A stretch of DNA of 64,000 nucleotides from Actinomycetospora callitridis (GCF_028737265.1 NZ_JAQZAK010000015.1:1-64000), one strand, 5' to 3'; shown: positions 1 to 7,748, counted from the first letter of the stretch. Program-made: numbers and translations. The notes: a model not told the origin generated them from the letters alone.

Positions 1-394
1 GCCATGATCGGCCCCGGTGCTCCTCCCGGCCCGTGGGGCGGGCTCGCCGGAGCACCCGCGGCGATCACGGGCCGCGCGCGGCCGCAGGCACCGCCCGCGG
101 GGGTGGGGCCAGGTGGGGACGTGCTCGCCGGGCCGGTGGGGCGAGGTGGGGGACGTCGTCCGGGCGGTGATCGCGCCCGCTGCTCCCCCTGGCCCGTGTG
201 GCGGGCTCGCCGGAGCACCCGGAGCGATCACGGGTCGCGCGCGGCCGCAGGCACGGCCCGCGGTGGTGGGGCGAGGTGGGGGACGCGCTCGTCGGCCCGG
301 TGGGGCGAGGTGGGGGACGTCGCCCGGGCGGTGATCGCGCCCGGTGCTCCTCCCGGCCCGTGTGGCGGGCTCGCCGGAGCACCCGGGGCGATCA
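1..394. repeat. 163-bp tandem repeat with internal palindromes, about 2.4 copies
   Basis: Units begin at about 5, 168 and 332 (period 163-164 bp). Each unit holds an inverted repeat whose arms read GGTGCTCC and GGAGCACC, extended outward by TGATCGC and GCGATCA, so each unit can form a hairpin with arms of about 19 bp. The motif GTGGGGCGAGGTGGGGGACG occurs twice per complete unit. Open frames through it are rich in R, P and A, match no family I know and change with the repeat phase, so I read it as noncoding. It may continue left of the window. Confidence 0.8.
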
Positions 395-512
395 TGCGCC
401 CCGAGCCGACGGCCACCGGGAGATCAAGGGCGCGGTGTGCACCCGCCGGCGCGCCTCCGGGGTGTCGACGTGCCCCTGATCATGAGCACTGCCGCCCGGG
501 ACCCCGGAACGA

Positions 513-549
513 CGACGCGCCGCCGACCACGGGGGTCGGCGGCGCGTCG
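513..549 (-). terminator. 16-bp hairpin terminator after the DUF3040 gene
   Basis: A perfect 16-bp inverted repeat (left arm CGACGCGCCGCCGACC, loop of 5 nt) lies 20 bp past the stop of the leftward DUF3040 gene. There is no clear U-tract, as is usual for actinobacterial terminators. The stretch between the tandem repeat and this hairpin (395-512) holds nothing recognisable. Confidence 0.75.
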
Positions 550-569
550 GGGCGTCGAGGAGCGGAGGG

Positions 570-962
570 CTACTCCTGCTCGAAGCGGCGGCGGAAGCGC
601 TCTTCCATCCGCGAGGTGAAGCGGCTGCGCTCCTTCTCGGTCGCGGCCGGGGCCTCGCCCTCGGCGGCGGCGGCTTCCTTCTTGCGCGCACCGAAGGACG
701 TGATGGCGAGGATCGCGCCGCCGAACATCGCGAGGAAGCCCGCGACGCTGACGATGATCCCCACGGTGGAGGAGCTGAAGACGACGCCCAGCACGAGCAT
801 CACGACGCCGATGATGAAGAGGGCGATGCCCTGCACGCGGCGCCGGCGCGACGGACGTCGGAGCTTGCCTCCCCGCACGGTGGACGCGAACTTCGGGTCC
901 TCGTCGTAGAGGGCGCGCTCGATCTGCTCGAGCAGGCGCTGCTCGTGCTCGGAGAGCGGCAT
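570..962 (-). CDS. DUF3040 family membrane protein
   Basis: A 130-residue protein starting MPLSEHEQRLLEQIE, the typical N-terminus of the actinobacterial DUF3040 family. After the charged head (about residues 1-45) come two membrane segments (about 48-70 and 75-95), then a charged Ala/Glu/Arg tail. The function of the family is unknown. The ATG at 962 is chosen over a frame 27 codons longer because GGAGGAGA lies just upstream of it. A TACGAT hexamer at 1042-1047 (reverse strand) is a possible -10, giving a leader of about 75 nt. M. tuberculosis has a similar small membrane protein (Rv2169c) beside the GNAT/lppM pair that follows further right here. The family call is firm; the role is unknown. 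Confidence 0.85.
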   Translation of the reverse strand: MPLSEHEQRLLEQIERALYDEDPKFASTVRGGKLRRPSRRRRVQGIALFIIGVVMLVLGVVFSSSTVGIIVSVAGFLAMFGGAILAITSFGARKKEAAAAEGEAPAATEKERSRFTSRMEERFRRRFEQE

Positions 963-1096
963 GTTTCTCCTCCGGCACCGGAATGGGAAAGACGCCCGAC
1001 CTCGGGGGGTCTGGCGGGCATCGTCGGGATGTCCGACACCCATCGTACGAGTCCGGTGGCAGTCCCACTACCCGGACCGGCGTGTTGCGCTCCTGA

Positions 1097-2422
1097 TCAT
1101 CCGTTCGGCTCCCGCGGTGACGCCGCTCGCGACACGCTCGGATGCTCTCGGTGACGATTCGGCCCGTCACCACGCGCCGGATCCGCGGCCTCGACGGGTG
1201 AGCGGGCCCGGGTCGGGTCCGGATCGCCGAGCAGGCTCGCCGGACGGACCGCGGCGACGCCGAAGCGTGATCGGGCCTGGTCAGCGGCGCGCTCGGCATC
1301 CGACCAGCCGTGCTCGGCCTCGCCGAGGACGATCTGCTCGGGCGCGCGGTCCGCCGGGACGAGCCCCTCGGCGCGGACACCGAGCAGCCGCACCGGCGCG
1401 ATCGGGCCGAGGGCGTCGAGGAGCTCGCCCGCGGTGGCGTACAGCTCACGGGCGAGATCCGTCGGCGCCGGGAGGGTCCGCGATCGTGTGATCGTGGTGA
1501 AGTCGTCGAAGCGGACCTTGAGCGCGACCGTCCGCGCCCGCACTCCGCGCCGGCGCAACATCCGTCCGGTGCGGTCGGCGAGGCGCAGGAGCTCGCGCCG
1601 CAGCACGGCCCGGTCGACGAGGTCGCGGGCGAACGTCTCCTCGGCGCCGGCGGACTTCTCGCGGCCGTGCGGGTCGACCCGCCGCTCGTCGACACCACGC
1701 GCCAGGGCGAACAGGTGGACGGCGTGGGCCTCCCCCACCGCCCGCCGGAGCGTGGCGAGCCCGGCCGCGGCGACGTCCCCGACCGTCGCGATGCCGTGGC
1801 GGGCGAGCACCTCCTCCGTCCGCGCCCCGACGCCCCACAGCGCGCCGACCGGCAGCGGGTCGAGGAAGGCGCGGACCCCGTCGGCGGGCACGAGGTGCAC
1901 CCCGTCGGGCTTCGCGACCCGCGAGGCGAGCTTGGCGACGAACATCGTCGACGCGATGCCGACCGAGCAGGTGATCTCCTGGGAGGCGGCGACCTGCTCG
2001 CGGACCGACGCCGCGATCTCCAGCGGTGTCGCCCCGAGACGCCGCAGCGCGCCGGACACGTCGAGGAACGCCTCGTCGAGGCTCAGCGGCTGCACCAGCG
2101 GCGTGACCGAGCGGAACACCTCCATGACCGCGCGGGAGACCTCGGCGTAGGCGGCGAAGTCCGGCGGCAGGAAGACGGCCTGCGGGCACAGCCGGTGCGC
2201 GCGGGCCGAGGGCATCGCCGAGCGGACCCCGTGGGCCCGGGCCTCGTAGCTCGCCGAGAGCACCACGCCGCGCTCCGGGCCGCCACCGACGACGACCGGA
2301 CGGCCACGCAGCTCGGGCCGCGAGCGGATCTCGACCAACGCGTAGAACGCGTCCATGTCGACGTGCAGGATGCCGCAGCCCGCGTCCCGGCCGGGGGCGT
2401 GACCCGAGGGGGGCGTGCTCAG
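1097..2422 (-). CDS. dinB: DNA polymerase IV (Y-family translesion polymerase)
   Basis: Error-prone polymerase that bypasses damaged template bases. The catalytic motif HVDMDAFYALVE gives the first Asp pair (about 22 and 24 in this numbering), and SLDEAFLD gives Asp116/Glu117. The helix-hairpin-helix region (GVGARTEEVLARHGI) and little-finger domain follow. The last 45 or so residues, rich in R, P and A, go beyond the usual family end. The start is a problem: no ATG, GTG or TTG lies in frame before the essential HVDMD motif for a long distance. The most natural initiation point is a CTG at 2422, overlapping the stop of the upstream methyltransferase. The ATG inside HVDMD would remove a catalytic Asp. 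Either CTG is used or there is a frameshift in the read. Product call certain, start uncertain. Confidence 0.9.
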   Translation of the reverse strand: MSTPPSGHAPGRDAGCGILHVDMDAFYALVEIRSRPELRGRPVVVGGGPERGVVLSASYEARAHGVRSAMPSARAHRLCPQAVFLPPDFAAYAEVSRAVMEVFRSVTPLVQPLSLDEAFLDVSGALRRLGATPLEIAASVREQVAASQEITCSVGIASTMFVAKLASRVAKPDGVHLVPADGVRAFLDPLPVGALWGVGARTEEVLARHGIATVGDVAAAGLATLRRAVGEAHAVHLFALARGVDERRVDPHGREKSAGAEETFARDLVDRAVLRRELLRLADRTGRMLRRRGVRARTVALKVRFDDFTTITRSRTLPAPTDLARELYATAGELLDALGPIAPVRLLGVRAEGLVPADRAPEQIVLGEAEHGWSDAERAADQARSRFGVAAVRPASLLGDPDPTRARSPVEAADPARGDGPNRHREHPSVSRAASPREPNG

Positions 2423-3171
2423 CCCGGCCGCCGCGCGAGAACGTGCAGCTGCGAGGCCATGTCGCGCAGCGGCGGGGTGCCGGCGGCGATGTCCTCGAGC
2501 TCGGCGAGGGGGTCGGGCACGGCGCCGCCGGTGTCGAGCACGCCGTCGGGCACGAGGTCGGCGAGCACCCGGTGTCCCTGCACCCGCTCGACCGACAGCT
2601 GCCCGTCGGCCTCGACCAGCGTGCGGATCTCCTCGACGTCCATGCGCCGGCGCAGCGGGTCGTCGGGGCCCCAGCGCCCCGAGGGGTCGACGAGCACCCG
2701 GCGCGCCTCCTCGAGGCGACCGGCCACGACCCGCGAGAGCACCGCGGCGAACCGGCCGGCGACGAGCAGCGAGAGCGCCCCACCGGGCACGGTCGCGAGG
2801 GCGAGCGCCCGGCACGCCTCGGCCGGGTCGTCGACGTACTCGAGCAGCCCGTGCCCGAGGACCAGGTCGGCCTCGGCGTCGGCGACCACGTCGGCCAGCG
2901 CGTCCACGTCGCCCTGCACGGCCCGCACCCCGCCGGCGACCCCCGATTCGCGCGCCCGGCTGCGAAGGACCGCGAGGGCGTTGGCGCTGGAGTCGACGAC
3001 CGTGACCTCGCACCCGTCGGCGGCCAGGGGCACCGCCCAGGTGCCGCTGCCGCCACCGACGTCGAGGACGCGGGGTGCCGCGCCGTCGCGACGGCTCCGC
3101 GCCGCGGTCAGCTCGACCCGCAGCGTGCGCGCGACGACGTCGACCGGGGCGAACGACGGGGCGCGACTCAC
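2419..3171 (-). CDS. class I SAM-dependent methyltransferase
   Basis: A 250-residue Rossmann methyltransferase. Motif I is LDVGGGSGTW (about 36-45), followed by an acidic strand end (VTVVDSS) for the SAM ribose and a GDVDAL motif; GHGLLEYVDDP resembles the post-II region of small-molecule or quinone-type methyltransferases. The substrate cannot be read from sequence. The GTG at 3171 follows a TACGGT hexamer by 6 bp, so its mRNA may be leaderless. The gene ends exactly where dinB begins, so the two are probably one transcript. It is divergent from parA with 58 bp between. Confidence 0.85.
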   Translation of the reverse strand: MSRAPSFAPVDVVARTLRVELTAARSRRDGAAPRVLDVGGGSGTWAVPLAADGCEVTVVDSSANALAVLRSRARESGVAGGVRAVQGDVDALADVVADAEADLVLGHGLLEYVDDPAEACRALALATVPGGALSLLVAGRFAAVLSRVVAGRLEEARRVLVDPSGRWGPDDPLRRRMDVEEIRTLVEADGQLSVERVQGHRVLADLVPDGVLDTGGAVPDPLAELEDIAAGTPPLRDMASQLHVLARRPG

Positions 3172-3229
3172 CGCGACACCGTAGAACGTGTGACGGGTGC
3201 GCGGGGGCACCGACCGGTAGGTTCCCCCC
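3172..3229. promoter_or_regulatory. back-to-back leaderless promoters, methyltransferase-dinB versus parA
   Basis: TACGGT on the reverse strand (3178-3183) is 6 bp from the GTG at 3171. TAGGTT on the forward strand (3218-3223) is 6 bp from the GTG at 3230. No Shine-Dalgarno site precedes either start. The two promoters face apart within 58 bp, so they could share control. Confidence 0.6.
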
Positions 3230-4069
3230 GTGCACGTCACCGGGGTGCTGAGCCTCAAGGGCGGGGTCGGCAAGACGACCGTCGTCCTGGGCCTTGCCGG
3301 ATCCGCTCTCCGGGCCGGTCTGCGGACCCTGGTGGTCGACCTCGACCCCCAGGGCAACGCGACGACCGCGCTCGAGCCCGAGGCCACCGAGACCACGATC
3401 GCCCAGGCCATGGAACGGCCGTCGGCGGCGCTGCTCGCGTCGTCGATCGCCCCCAGCGCCTGGGGCGAGGAGCTCGACGTCCTCGTCGGCTCGGAGGACA
3501 TCGAGCGTCACAACCACCCCGATCCGGGGTCGCAGCGGCTGGGGGCTCTGGCGCGCCTGCTCGGCGACCTGCCCAAGGATGAGGACGGCGCCACCCGGAC
3601 GGGGCTGGCGAAGTACGACCTCGTGCTCATCGACTGCCCGCCCTCGCTCGGCCAGCTGACCCGCTCCGCCCTCGTGGCCGTCGACCGGGCCGTCCTGGTG
3701 ACCGAGCCCACGATCTTCGCGGTGTCCGGTGTACAGCGCGCCTTCGAGGCCGTGCAGGCCGAGCGCGAGAACAACCCGGACCTCCAGCCGCTGGGCGTGC
3801 TGGTGAACAAGTACCGGGCGCGCTCCTCGGAGCACGAGTTCCGCCTGGGCGAGCTGCGCGAGCTCTTCGGCCCCCTCGTCATCTCCGGGGCCCTGCCCGA
3901 CCGCAGCGCGGTCCAGCAGGCCCAGGGCGCCGGGGTGCCGATCCAGCGGTGGGACACCCCGGGTGCCCGCGAGATCGCGAGCCAGTTCGACTCGCTGCTC
4001 GGGCGCATCGTGCGCTCGCGCACCAAACGCTCGGGCCGCGGGCGGGCTCGGCGGACGCCCGAGGACTGA
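3230..4069 (+). CDS. ParA-family ATPase (MinD/ParA, orphan)
   Basis: A 279-residue deviant Walker ATPase. KGGVGKTT (10-17) has the signature Lys of ParA/MinD proteins, TLVVDLDPQGN is the A' motif, and YDLVLIDCPPSLG is Walker B. The C-terminus is basic (SRTKRSGRGRARR), which could contact DNA or a membrane. There is no parB, parS-like site or replication gene nearby, so it is not a plasmid partition cassette. The start is a GTG with a TAGGTT hexamer 6 bp upstream and no ribosome site, consistent with a leaderless message. It converges on the HEPN gene with only 3 bp between the stops. The cargo is unknown. Confidence 0.85.
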   Translation: MHVTGVLSLKGGVGKTTVVLGLAGSALRAGLRTLVVDLDPQGNATTALEPEATETTIAQAMERPSAALLASSIAPSAWGEELDVLVGSEDIERHNHPDPGSQRLGALARLLGDLPKDEDGATRTGLAKYDLVLIDCPPSLGQLTRSALVAVDRAVLVTEPTIFAVSGVQRAFEAVQAERENNPDLQPLGVLVNKYRARSSEHEFRLGELRELFGPLVISGALPDRSAVQQAQGAGVPIQRWDTPGAREIASQFDSLLGRIVRSRTKRSGRGRARRTPED

Positions 4070-4072
4070 CCG

Positions 4073-4627
4073 TCAGCGTCCGCGCCCGGCCACGGTGCGC
4101 GTGACCAGGGCGAGGAACAGGTCGGCCTGACGCACCATGTCGTCGGCGTCGCGCTGGGACACCTTGCCCCGCACCCCGGCCTCGACGGCCGAGCGCGTCG
4201 CCGAGTGCGCCGCGAAGAAGGCCGCCCACTCGCCGTACTCGGGCGCGACGGACGCCAGCAGCGTCCAGGCGTCCGTGGGGCGTGAGGCGCGCTTGGCGCG
4301 GGCCCGCAGGGCGAGCACCGCCGCCGCGGCACGCAGGGCCCCGAGGTGGGCGGCCCGGAAGCGCTCGGCGGCGTCGTCCTCGGCCTGGGCGGCGCGCAGC
4401 TCGTCGCGGGCGGCGCCGAGCAGCTGCACCACCGTGCGCGACGGCGGCGGAGCCGGCGCGGCCGGGGTGGCGCGGGTGGGGGCCCCGCGCTCGTCCGACC
4501 GCGCCGGCGTACCGGACCGGGCGGGGGCGGGGACCGCCGGTCCGGCGTCGGTGGGCGCCGCCCTGCGCGGGGCGGCCTCCAGAGGGGTGGTGTCGAACAG
4601 TCCGGGCATGGCGAGAGCGCTGGTCAT
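4073..4627 (-). CDS. SAV_6107-type HEPN domain protein
   Basis: A 184-residue protein: residues 1-65 are a Pro/Ala-rich disordered lead, then a helical domain (about 65-180) resembling the SAV_6107 HEPN family. RFRAAH fits the R-x4-H spacing of HEPN ribonucleases, but it lies early in the domain, so catalysis is not assured. The start ATG at 4627 has GAGGAG 7 bp upstream. It lies 37 bp downstream of the DUF6504 gene in the same direction, and the pair sits behind a LexA-type box, so it is probably induced by DNA damage. Biochemical function unknown. Confidence 0.75.
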   Translation of the reverse strand: MTSALAMPGLFDTTPLEAAPRRAAPTDAGPAVPAPARSGTPARSDERGAPTRATPAAPAPPPSRTVVQLLGAARDELRAAQAEDDAAERFRAAHLGALRAAAAVLALRARAKRASRPTDAWTLLASVAPEYGEWAAFFAAHSATRSAVEAGVRGKVSQRDADDMVRQADLFLALVTRTVAGRGR

Positions 4628-4664
4628 GGTGATCTCCTCAGGGCATCGGGCGTCGCGAGCGGGG

Positions 4665-4958
4665 TCAGTAGCCGGCCCGGCGGAGGTCCCACACGCCGGG
4701 ACCCGAGCGCATGCGCAGCACGAACTCGCCGGGCGGCAGGTGCGGCTCGTCGGACCGGCACGCGAGCACGCGCCAGCAGCGGCACCGGTCGCCCCCCACC
4801 GGCATGGCCGAGAGGAACGGCCACCGGGACTCCTCGATCCAGCGTTCCTGCACCTCGGTGACCAGGTAGTGACTGTCCCGCCGGTTCGGGCGGCGATGGA
4901 ACTCGACCGGGTCGCCGTCCGCACAGCGGACCTGGACCGGCGACGGACTGCGAACCAC
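4665..4958 (-). CDS. DUF6504 family protein
   Basis: A 97-residue protein with several conserved Trp, Arg and Cys residues (RWIEESRWPF, CRCWRVLACR) and the ending GVWDLRRAGY, which I recognise as DUF6504. Members are often found near translesion polymerase genes of actinobacteria, which fits dinB about 2 kb away. The GTG at 4958 is chosen because GGAGGA lies 6 bp ahead; the open frame extends further upstream but would run through the SOS box. It is first in a two-gene operon with the HEPN protein. Function unknown. Confidence 0.75.
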   Translation of the reverse strand: MVRSPSPVQVRCADGDPVEFHRRPNRRDSHYLVTEVQERWIEESRWPFLSAMPVGGDRCRCWRVLACRSDEPHLPPGEFVLRMRSGPGVWDLRRAGY

Positions 4959-5085
4959 GATGCGTCCTCCACGGCGGCTCGTGCTCCTCGACCCGGGGCC
5001 CGGGTCGAGTGGGTGCCTGCCACCGTGGGGAGCCGGCGGCACTCCCGGACGGCGGGGCGCTTCCCCCGCCCCGCCGTCCGAGCGA

Positions 5086-5101
5086 TCGAACACGTGTTCG
5101 A
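5086..5101. promoter_or_regulatory. perfect LexA-type SOS box
   Basis: TCGAAC-ACGT-GTTCGA is a perfect 16-bp palindrome and matches the actinobacterial/Gram-positive LexA consensus (GAAC-N4-GTTC core). It lies 128 bp before the DUF6504 start and 183 bp before the divergent GNAT start. The leftward operon is the likelier target. The rest of 4959-5283 shows no other gene. Confidence 0.85.
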
Positions 5102-5283
5102 TAGGAACCAGTGAACCCGGTCGGTCCGGCGCCGTCAAGTCGATCCGCCGGTCCCCTCGGAGGCGATCCCGGACCACCCCGTGAGCACCCGCCCGGGGAG
5201 ATCGACCCGTGGATCGCGGCCGGGGCGTGGTGAGATACCGGCGTGTCCGTCTCCGACTCCCCCCGCGCCGCGGGAGCCGGCCG

Positions 5284-5892
5284 ATGACCGCCGCGCCGGC
5301 CCGCGCGACGGTCGTCGACCTGACGCCCGACGACCTCGGGGCCCGGCTCGACGAGGCGCTGACCGTCTACGTGCACGCGATGGGCTATCCGCCCGGCACG
5401 GTGCGGCAGCGACGCCCGATGTGGGTCGAGCACTCCCGTCGTCCGGGCTGGCACGCCGCGGCCGCGCTCGGGCCCGACCGCTCGCTGTGGGGCATCGCGT
5501 ACGGCTACCCGGGCGCGCGGGGCCAGTGGTGGTTCGAGGAGGTGCGCCGCGGCCTGCTCGCGGGCGGCGCCGCGGGCCGCGAGCTGGCCGACACCGTGCT
5601 CGACGACTACTTCGAGCTCACCGAGCTGCACGTGCGGCCCGACGTCCAGGGCGACGGCCTCGGCGAGGCGCTGGCCCGCCGCCTGCTGGCGCGACCGACG
5701 AACCGCCACGTCCTCCTCTCGACCCCCGAGGCGGACCCGCCGTCGCGCGCGTGGTCGCTCTACCGCCGCCTCGGGTTCACCGACGTCCTGCGCCACCACC
5801 GGTTCACGAGCGACCCGCGCCCGTTCGCGGTGCTCGGCCGGACCCTGCCCCTCGAGGCCCCGGGCACGCCGCACCGCCCGGGCCGCGCCTGA
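5284..5892 (+). CDS. GNAT-family N-acetyltransferase
   Basis: A 202-residue acyl-CoA N-acyltransferase. The CoA-binding motif A is LHVRPDVQGDGLGEAL (Q-x-x-G-x-G type), followed by the motif B region RAWSLYRRLGFTDV. The ATG at 5284 has GGGAG a few bases upstream. The acceptor substrate is unknown. It precedes lppM by 35 bp in the same direction, as Rv2170 precedes lppM in M. tuberculosis, so the two are probably co-transcribed. Confidence 0.85.
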   Translation: MTAAPARATVVDLTPDDLGARLDEALTVYVHAMGYPPGTVRQRRPMWVEHSRRPGWHAAAALGPDRSLWGIAYGYPGARGQWWFEEVRRGLLAGGAAGRELADTVLDDYFELTELHVRPDVQGDGLGEALARRLLARPTNRHVLLSTPEADPPSRAWSLYRRLGFTDVLRHHRFTSDPRPFAVLGRTLPLEAPGTPHRPGRA

Positions 5893-5927
5893 CCCGGACC
5901 GTCGGGGGCGCCTGGCACCATGCGCGG

Positions 5928-6677
5928 GTGCCCGCGTCCGCTTCCCCAGCCGACATCACCACCACCGACACCCGCCCGAGCCACGCCCCCTCGAACGGGA
6001 CCCCCGCGACCAGCAACCGCCGCCGCACGCTCGTGCTCCTGGCCGTGGTGCTGGCCCTGGTCGGCGTCCTCGGCACGGGCTGCGTGCGGGTGCGCGCCGG
6101 CATGGCCGTCTCCCCGGACGACCGCGTCTCGGGCGTCGTCGACATCGCCACCCCGGACGGTGCCCCCGCCGGGCAGGGTCCGCCCCTGCAGGTGCCCGAC
6201 GACCTCAGCGGGAACGTCTCGGTCGAGCGCTACGAGCAGGACGGCTACATCGGCTCCAAGGTGCAGTTCGAGGACCTGTCGTTCGACGAGGTCACCCGCC
6301 TGCTGCCCTCGATCAGCCCGACGAGCACGCAGGCGATCCGGGTCCAGATGCGCCGCGCGGGCGACCGGGTGGTCGTGTCCGGCCAGGTCGACCTCACGCG
6401 GGTGTCGCCGGAGAGCGCCGACGTGCAGCTGAAGATGGCGTTCCCGGGCTCGATCCGCCAGACCGACGGGACGGCGACGCCGGGGCTGATCAGCTGGACG
6501 CTGCAGCCGGGCACCGTCAACGACGTCAACGCGGTGATCGAGTACCCGGACCCCGACGCCCCGTCGTGGATCGGCTGGTCGCTGCTGCTGCTCGCGGTGG
6601 TCGCCGTGGCGGTCGCGATCGTGGTGGTGCTGGCCGCGTCGTCGCGCACCCAGCTCCGCACACGCGCACGCCGCTGA
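5928..6677 (+). CDS. lppM: LppM-family lipoprotein
   Basis: A 249-residue envelope lipoprotein. A basic head (NRRR, about 32) leads into a hydrophobic signal ending VLGTGC with the lipidated Cys. The extracytoplasmic domain (about 60-215) carries the LppM features VQFEDLSFDEV and ADVQLKMAFPG. A second hydrophobic segment (WIGWSLLLLAVVAVAVAIVV) and RTRARR form a C-terminal anchor. LppM in M. tuberculosis affects phagosome trafficking; the role in a non-pathogen is presumably envelope-related. The GTG at 5928 has a CACCAT hexamer 6 bp upstream and no ribosome site, consistent with leaderless translation. Confidence 0.9.
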   Translation: MPASASPADITTTDTRPSHAPSNGTPATSNRRRTLVLLAVVLALVGVLGTGCVRVRAGMAVSPDDRVSGVVDIATPDGAPAGQGPPLQVPDDLSGNVSVERYEQDGYIGSKVQFEDLSFDEVTRLLPSISPTSTQAIRVQMRRAGDRVVVSGQVDLTRVSPESADVQLKMAFPGSIRQTDGTATPGLISWTLQPGTVNDVNAVIEYPDPDAPSWIGWSLLLLAVVAVAVAIVVVLAASSRTQLRTRARR

Positions 6678-6689
6678 TCGGGCCACTGA

Positions 6690-6715
6690 CCCCGCCGACC
6701 CGCAGGTCGGCGGGG
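6690..6715. terminator. bidirectional hairpin between lppM and metF
   Basis: Perfect 11-bp stem CCCCGCCGACC / GGTCGGCGGGG with a 4-nt loop, placed between two converging genes, so it can end both transcripts. Confidence 0.85.
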
Positions 6716-6725
6716 CCGGACGGTG

Positions 6726-7616
6726 TCAGGAGCGGGGCGTCGCCGGCACGAGACCGAGGCGCTGGACGACGTCCACCACCGCGGGCGAGCGGTTCATGCT
6801 GATGTAGTGGATGTTCGTGACGCCCTCGTCGAACATCCGCTGGGACAGCTCGACGCACAGGTCGATGCCGGCGTCGCGGTAGCCCGCGGCGTCGTCGACG
6901 AGGGGGTCGAGGCGCTCGGACATGAGCTTCGGCAGCGGCGCGCCGGAGAAGTCCGCGCCGCGCTCGGCCGACTTCGGCGTCGTGATCGGCATGAGGCCGG
7001 GCATGACCGGGATGTCGCAGCCGGCGGCGGCGATGCGGTCGCGCATGCGCAGGAACTCGTCGGCGTCGTAGAACATCTGCGTGATCGCGAACTCCGCGCC
7101 CGCCTTGACCTTCTGCACGAAGAACCGGGTGTCGGTGTCCTCGTCGACCGAGCGCGGGTGCAGGTACGGGAAGGCCGCGACGCCGACGCAGAAGTCGCCC
7201 AGGCGGTTCACCATGTGGACGAGCTCCTCGGTGTAGCTCAGCCCCGCCGGGTGCGGCACCCAGTCGGCGTCCTTGTCCCCGGGAGGGTCGCCGCGGATCG
7301 CGAGGACGTTGCTGATGCCCGCCGCGAGGTAGGAGCCGATCACCTGGCGCAGGTCGTCGAGCGAGGCGTCGACCGCGGTGAGGTGGGCCATCGCCGTCAG
7401 CGTGGTGTCGGTGGCGATGCGACCGGTGGTGCGGATGGTGCGGTCGCGGCTCGAGCCGCCGGCGCCGTAGGTGACCGACACGAAGGCCGGGTCGAGCGGC
7501 TCCAGGTCGCGGATGGTGCGCCAGAGTGTGGCTTCGCCCTCATCGTTCTTGGGCGGGAAGAACTCCGCCGAGAACGTGGGCACCCCGCGCTGGATGCGCT
7601 CCGTCACAGTAGCCAT
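6726..7616 (-). CDS. metF: methylenetetrahydrofolate reductase
   Basis: A 296-residue TIM-barrel flavoprotein that reduces 5,10-methylene-THF to 5-methyl-THF for methionine synthesis. Visible family signatures are FSAEFFPPKNDEGEATLW at the N-terminus (catalytic Glu in AEFFPPK), FVSVTYGAGGSSRDRT, LAIRGDPPGD and FAITQMFYDAD. Length is normal for bacterial MetF. It is equivalent in position to Rv2172c. The ATG at 7616 has TAGGGT (reverse strand, 7623-7628) 6 bp ahead and no Shine-Dalgarno site. Divergent from the carotenoid operon. Confidence 0.95.
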   Translation of the reverse strand: MATVTERIQRGVPTFSAEFFPPKNDEGEATLWRTIRDLEPLDPAFVSVTYGAGGSSRDRTIRTTGRIATDTTLTAMAHLTAVDASLDDLRQVIGSYLAAGISNVLAIRGDPPGDKDADWVPHPAGLSYTEELVHMVNRLGDFCVGVAAFPYLHPRSVDEDTDTRFFVQKVKAGAEFAITQMFYDADEFLRMRDRIAAAGCDIPVMPGLMPITTPKSAERGADFSGAPLPKLMSERLDPLVDDAAGYRDAGIDLCVELSQRMFDEGVTNIHYISMNRSPAVVDVVQRLGLVPATPRS

Positions 7617-7622
7617 CCGGCG

Positions 7623-7628
7623 ACCCTA
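7623..7628 (-). promoter_or_regulatory. -10 hexamer of metF (leaderless)
   Basis: TAGGGT followed by 6 bp and the ATG. Confidence 0.55.
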
Positions 7629-7701
7629 CGGTGACGGGGCGTCGTTACGGAGGTCCGTTGTGACCGGGACCGCCCGATCGGCCAGGTCGGCCGAACGGCC
7701 C

Positions 7702-7735
7702 TAGGCTCCGGTTCCGGACACGCTTGCGGTCCGGA
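7702..7735 (+). promoter_or_regulatory. promoter and leader hairpin of the carotenoid operon
   Basis: TAGGCT (7702-7707) is a -10 candidate that puts the 5' end near 7714. The first bases of that transcript would form a 7-bp hairpin, TCCGGAC (7713-7719) with GTCCGGA (7729-7735), overlapping the start of the ribosome site GGAGGGGA (7733-7740). The same palindrome could be an operator instead. Confidence 0.45.
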
Positions 7736-7748
7736 GGGGAGAGTGCGG

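Noticed and set aside
1..394. CRISPR-like array
   Set aside because: The unit is 163 bp with no unique spacers, and no cas genes are present.
4..909. Long rightward open frames across the repeat and the DUF3040 gene
   Set aside because: They are shadows: residue make-up is R/P/A/G only, no family blocks, and the opposite strand carries the recognisable DUF3040 gene with a ribosome site.
1310..3184. 624-codon rightward frame opposite dinB and the methyltransferase
   Set aside because: It mirrors true genes on the other strand; high GC gives long antisense frames throughout this window.
3230..5101. Plasmid partition or toxin-antitoxin cassette (ParA with HEPN)
   Set aside because: No ParB, centromere-like repeats or replication gene; the HEPN partner is DUF6504, not an MNT-type nucleotidyltransferase, so it is not an ordinary HEPN-MNT pair.
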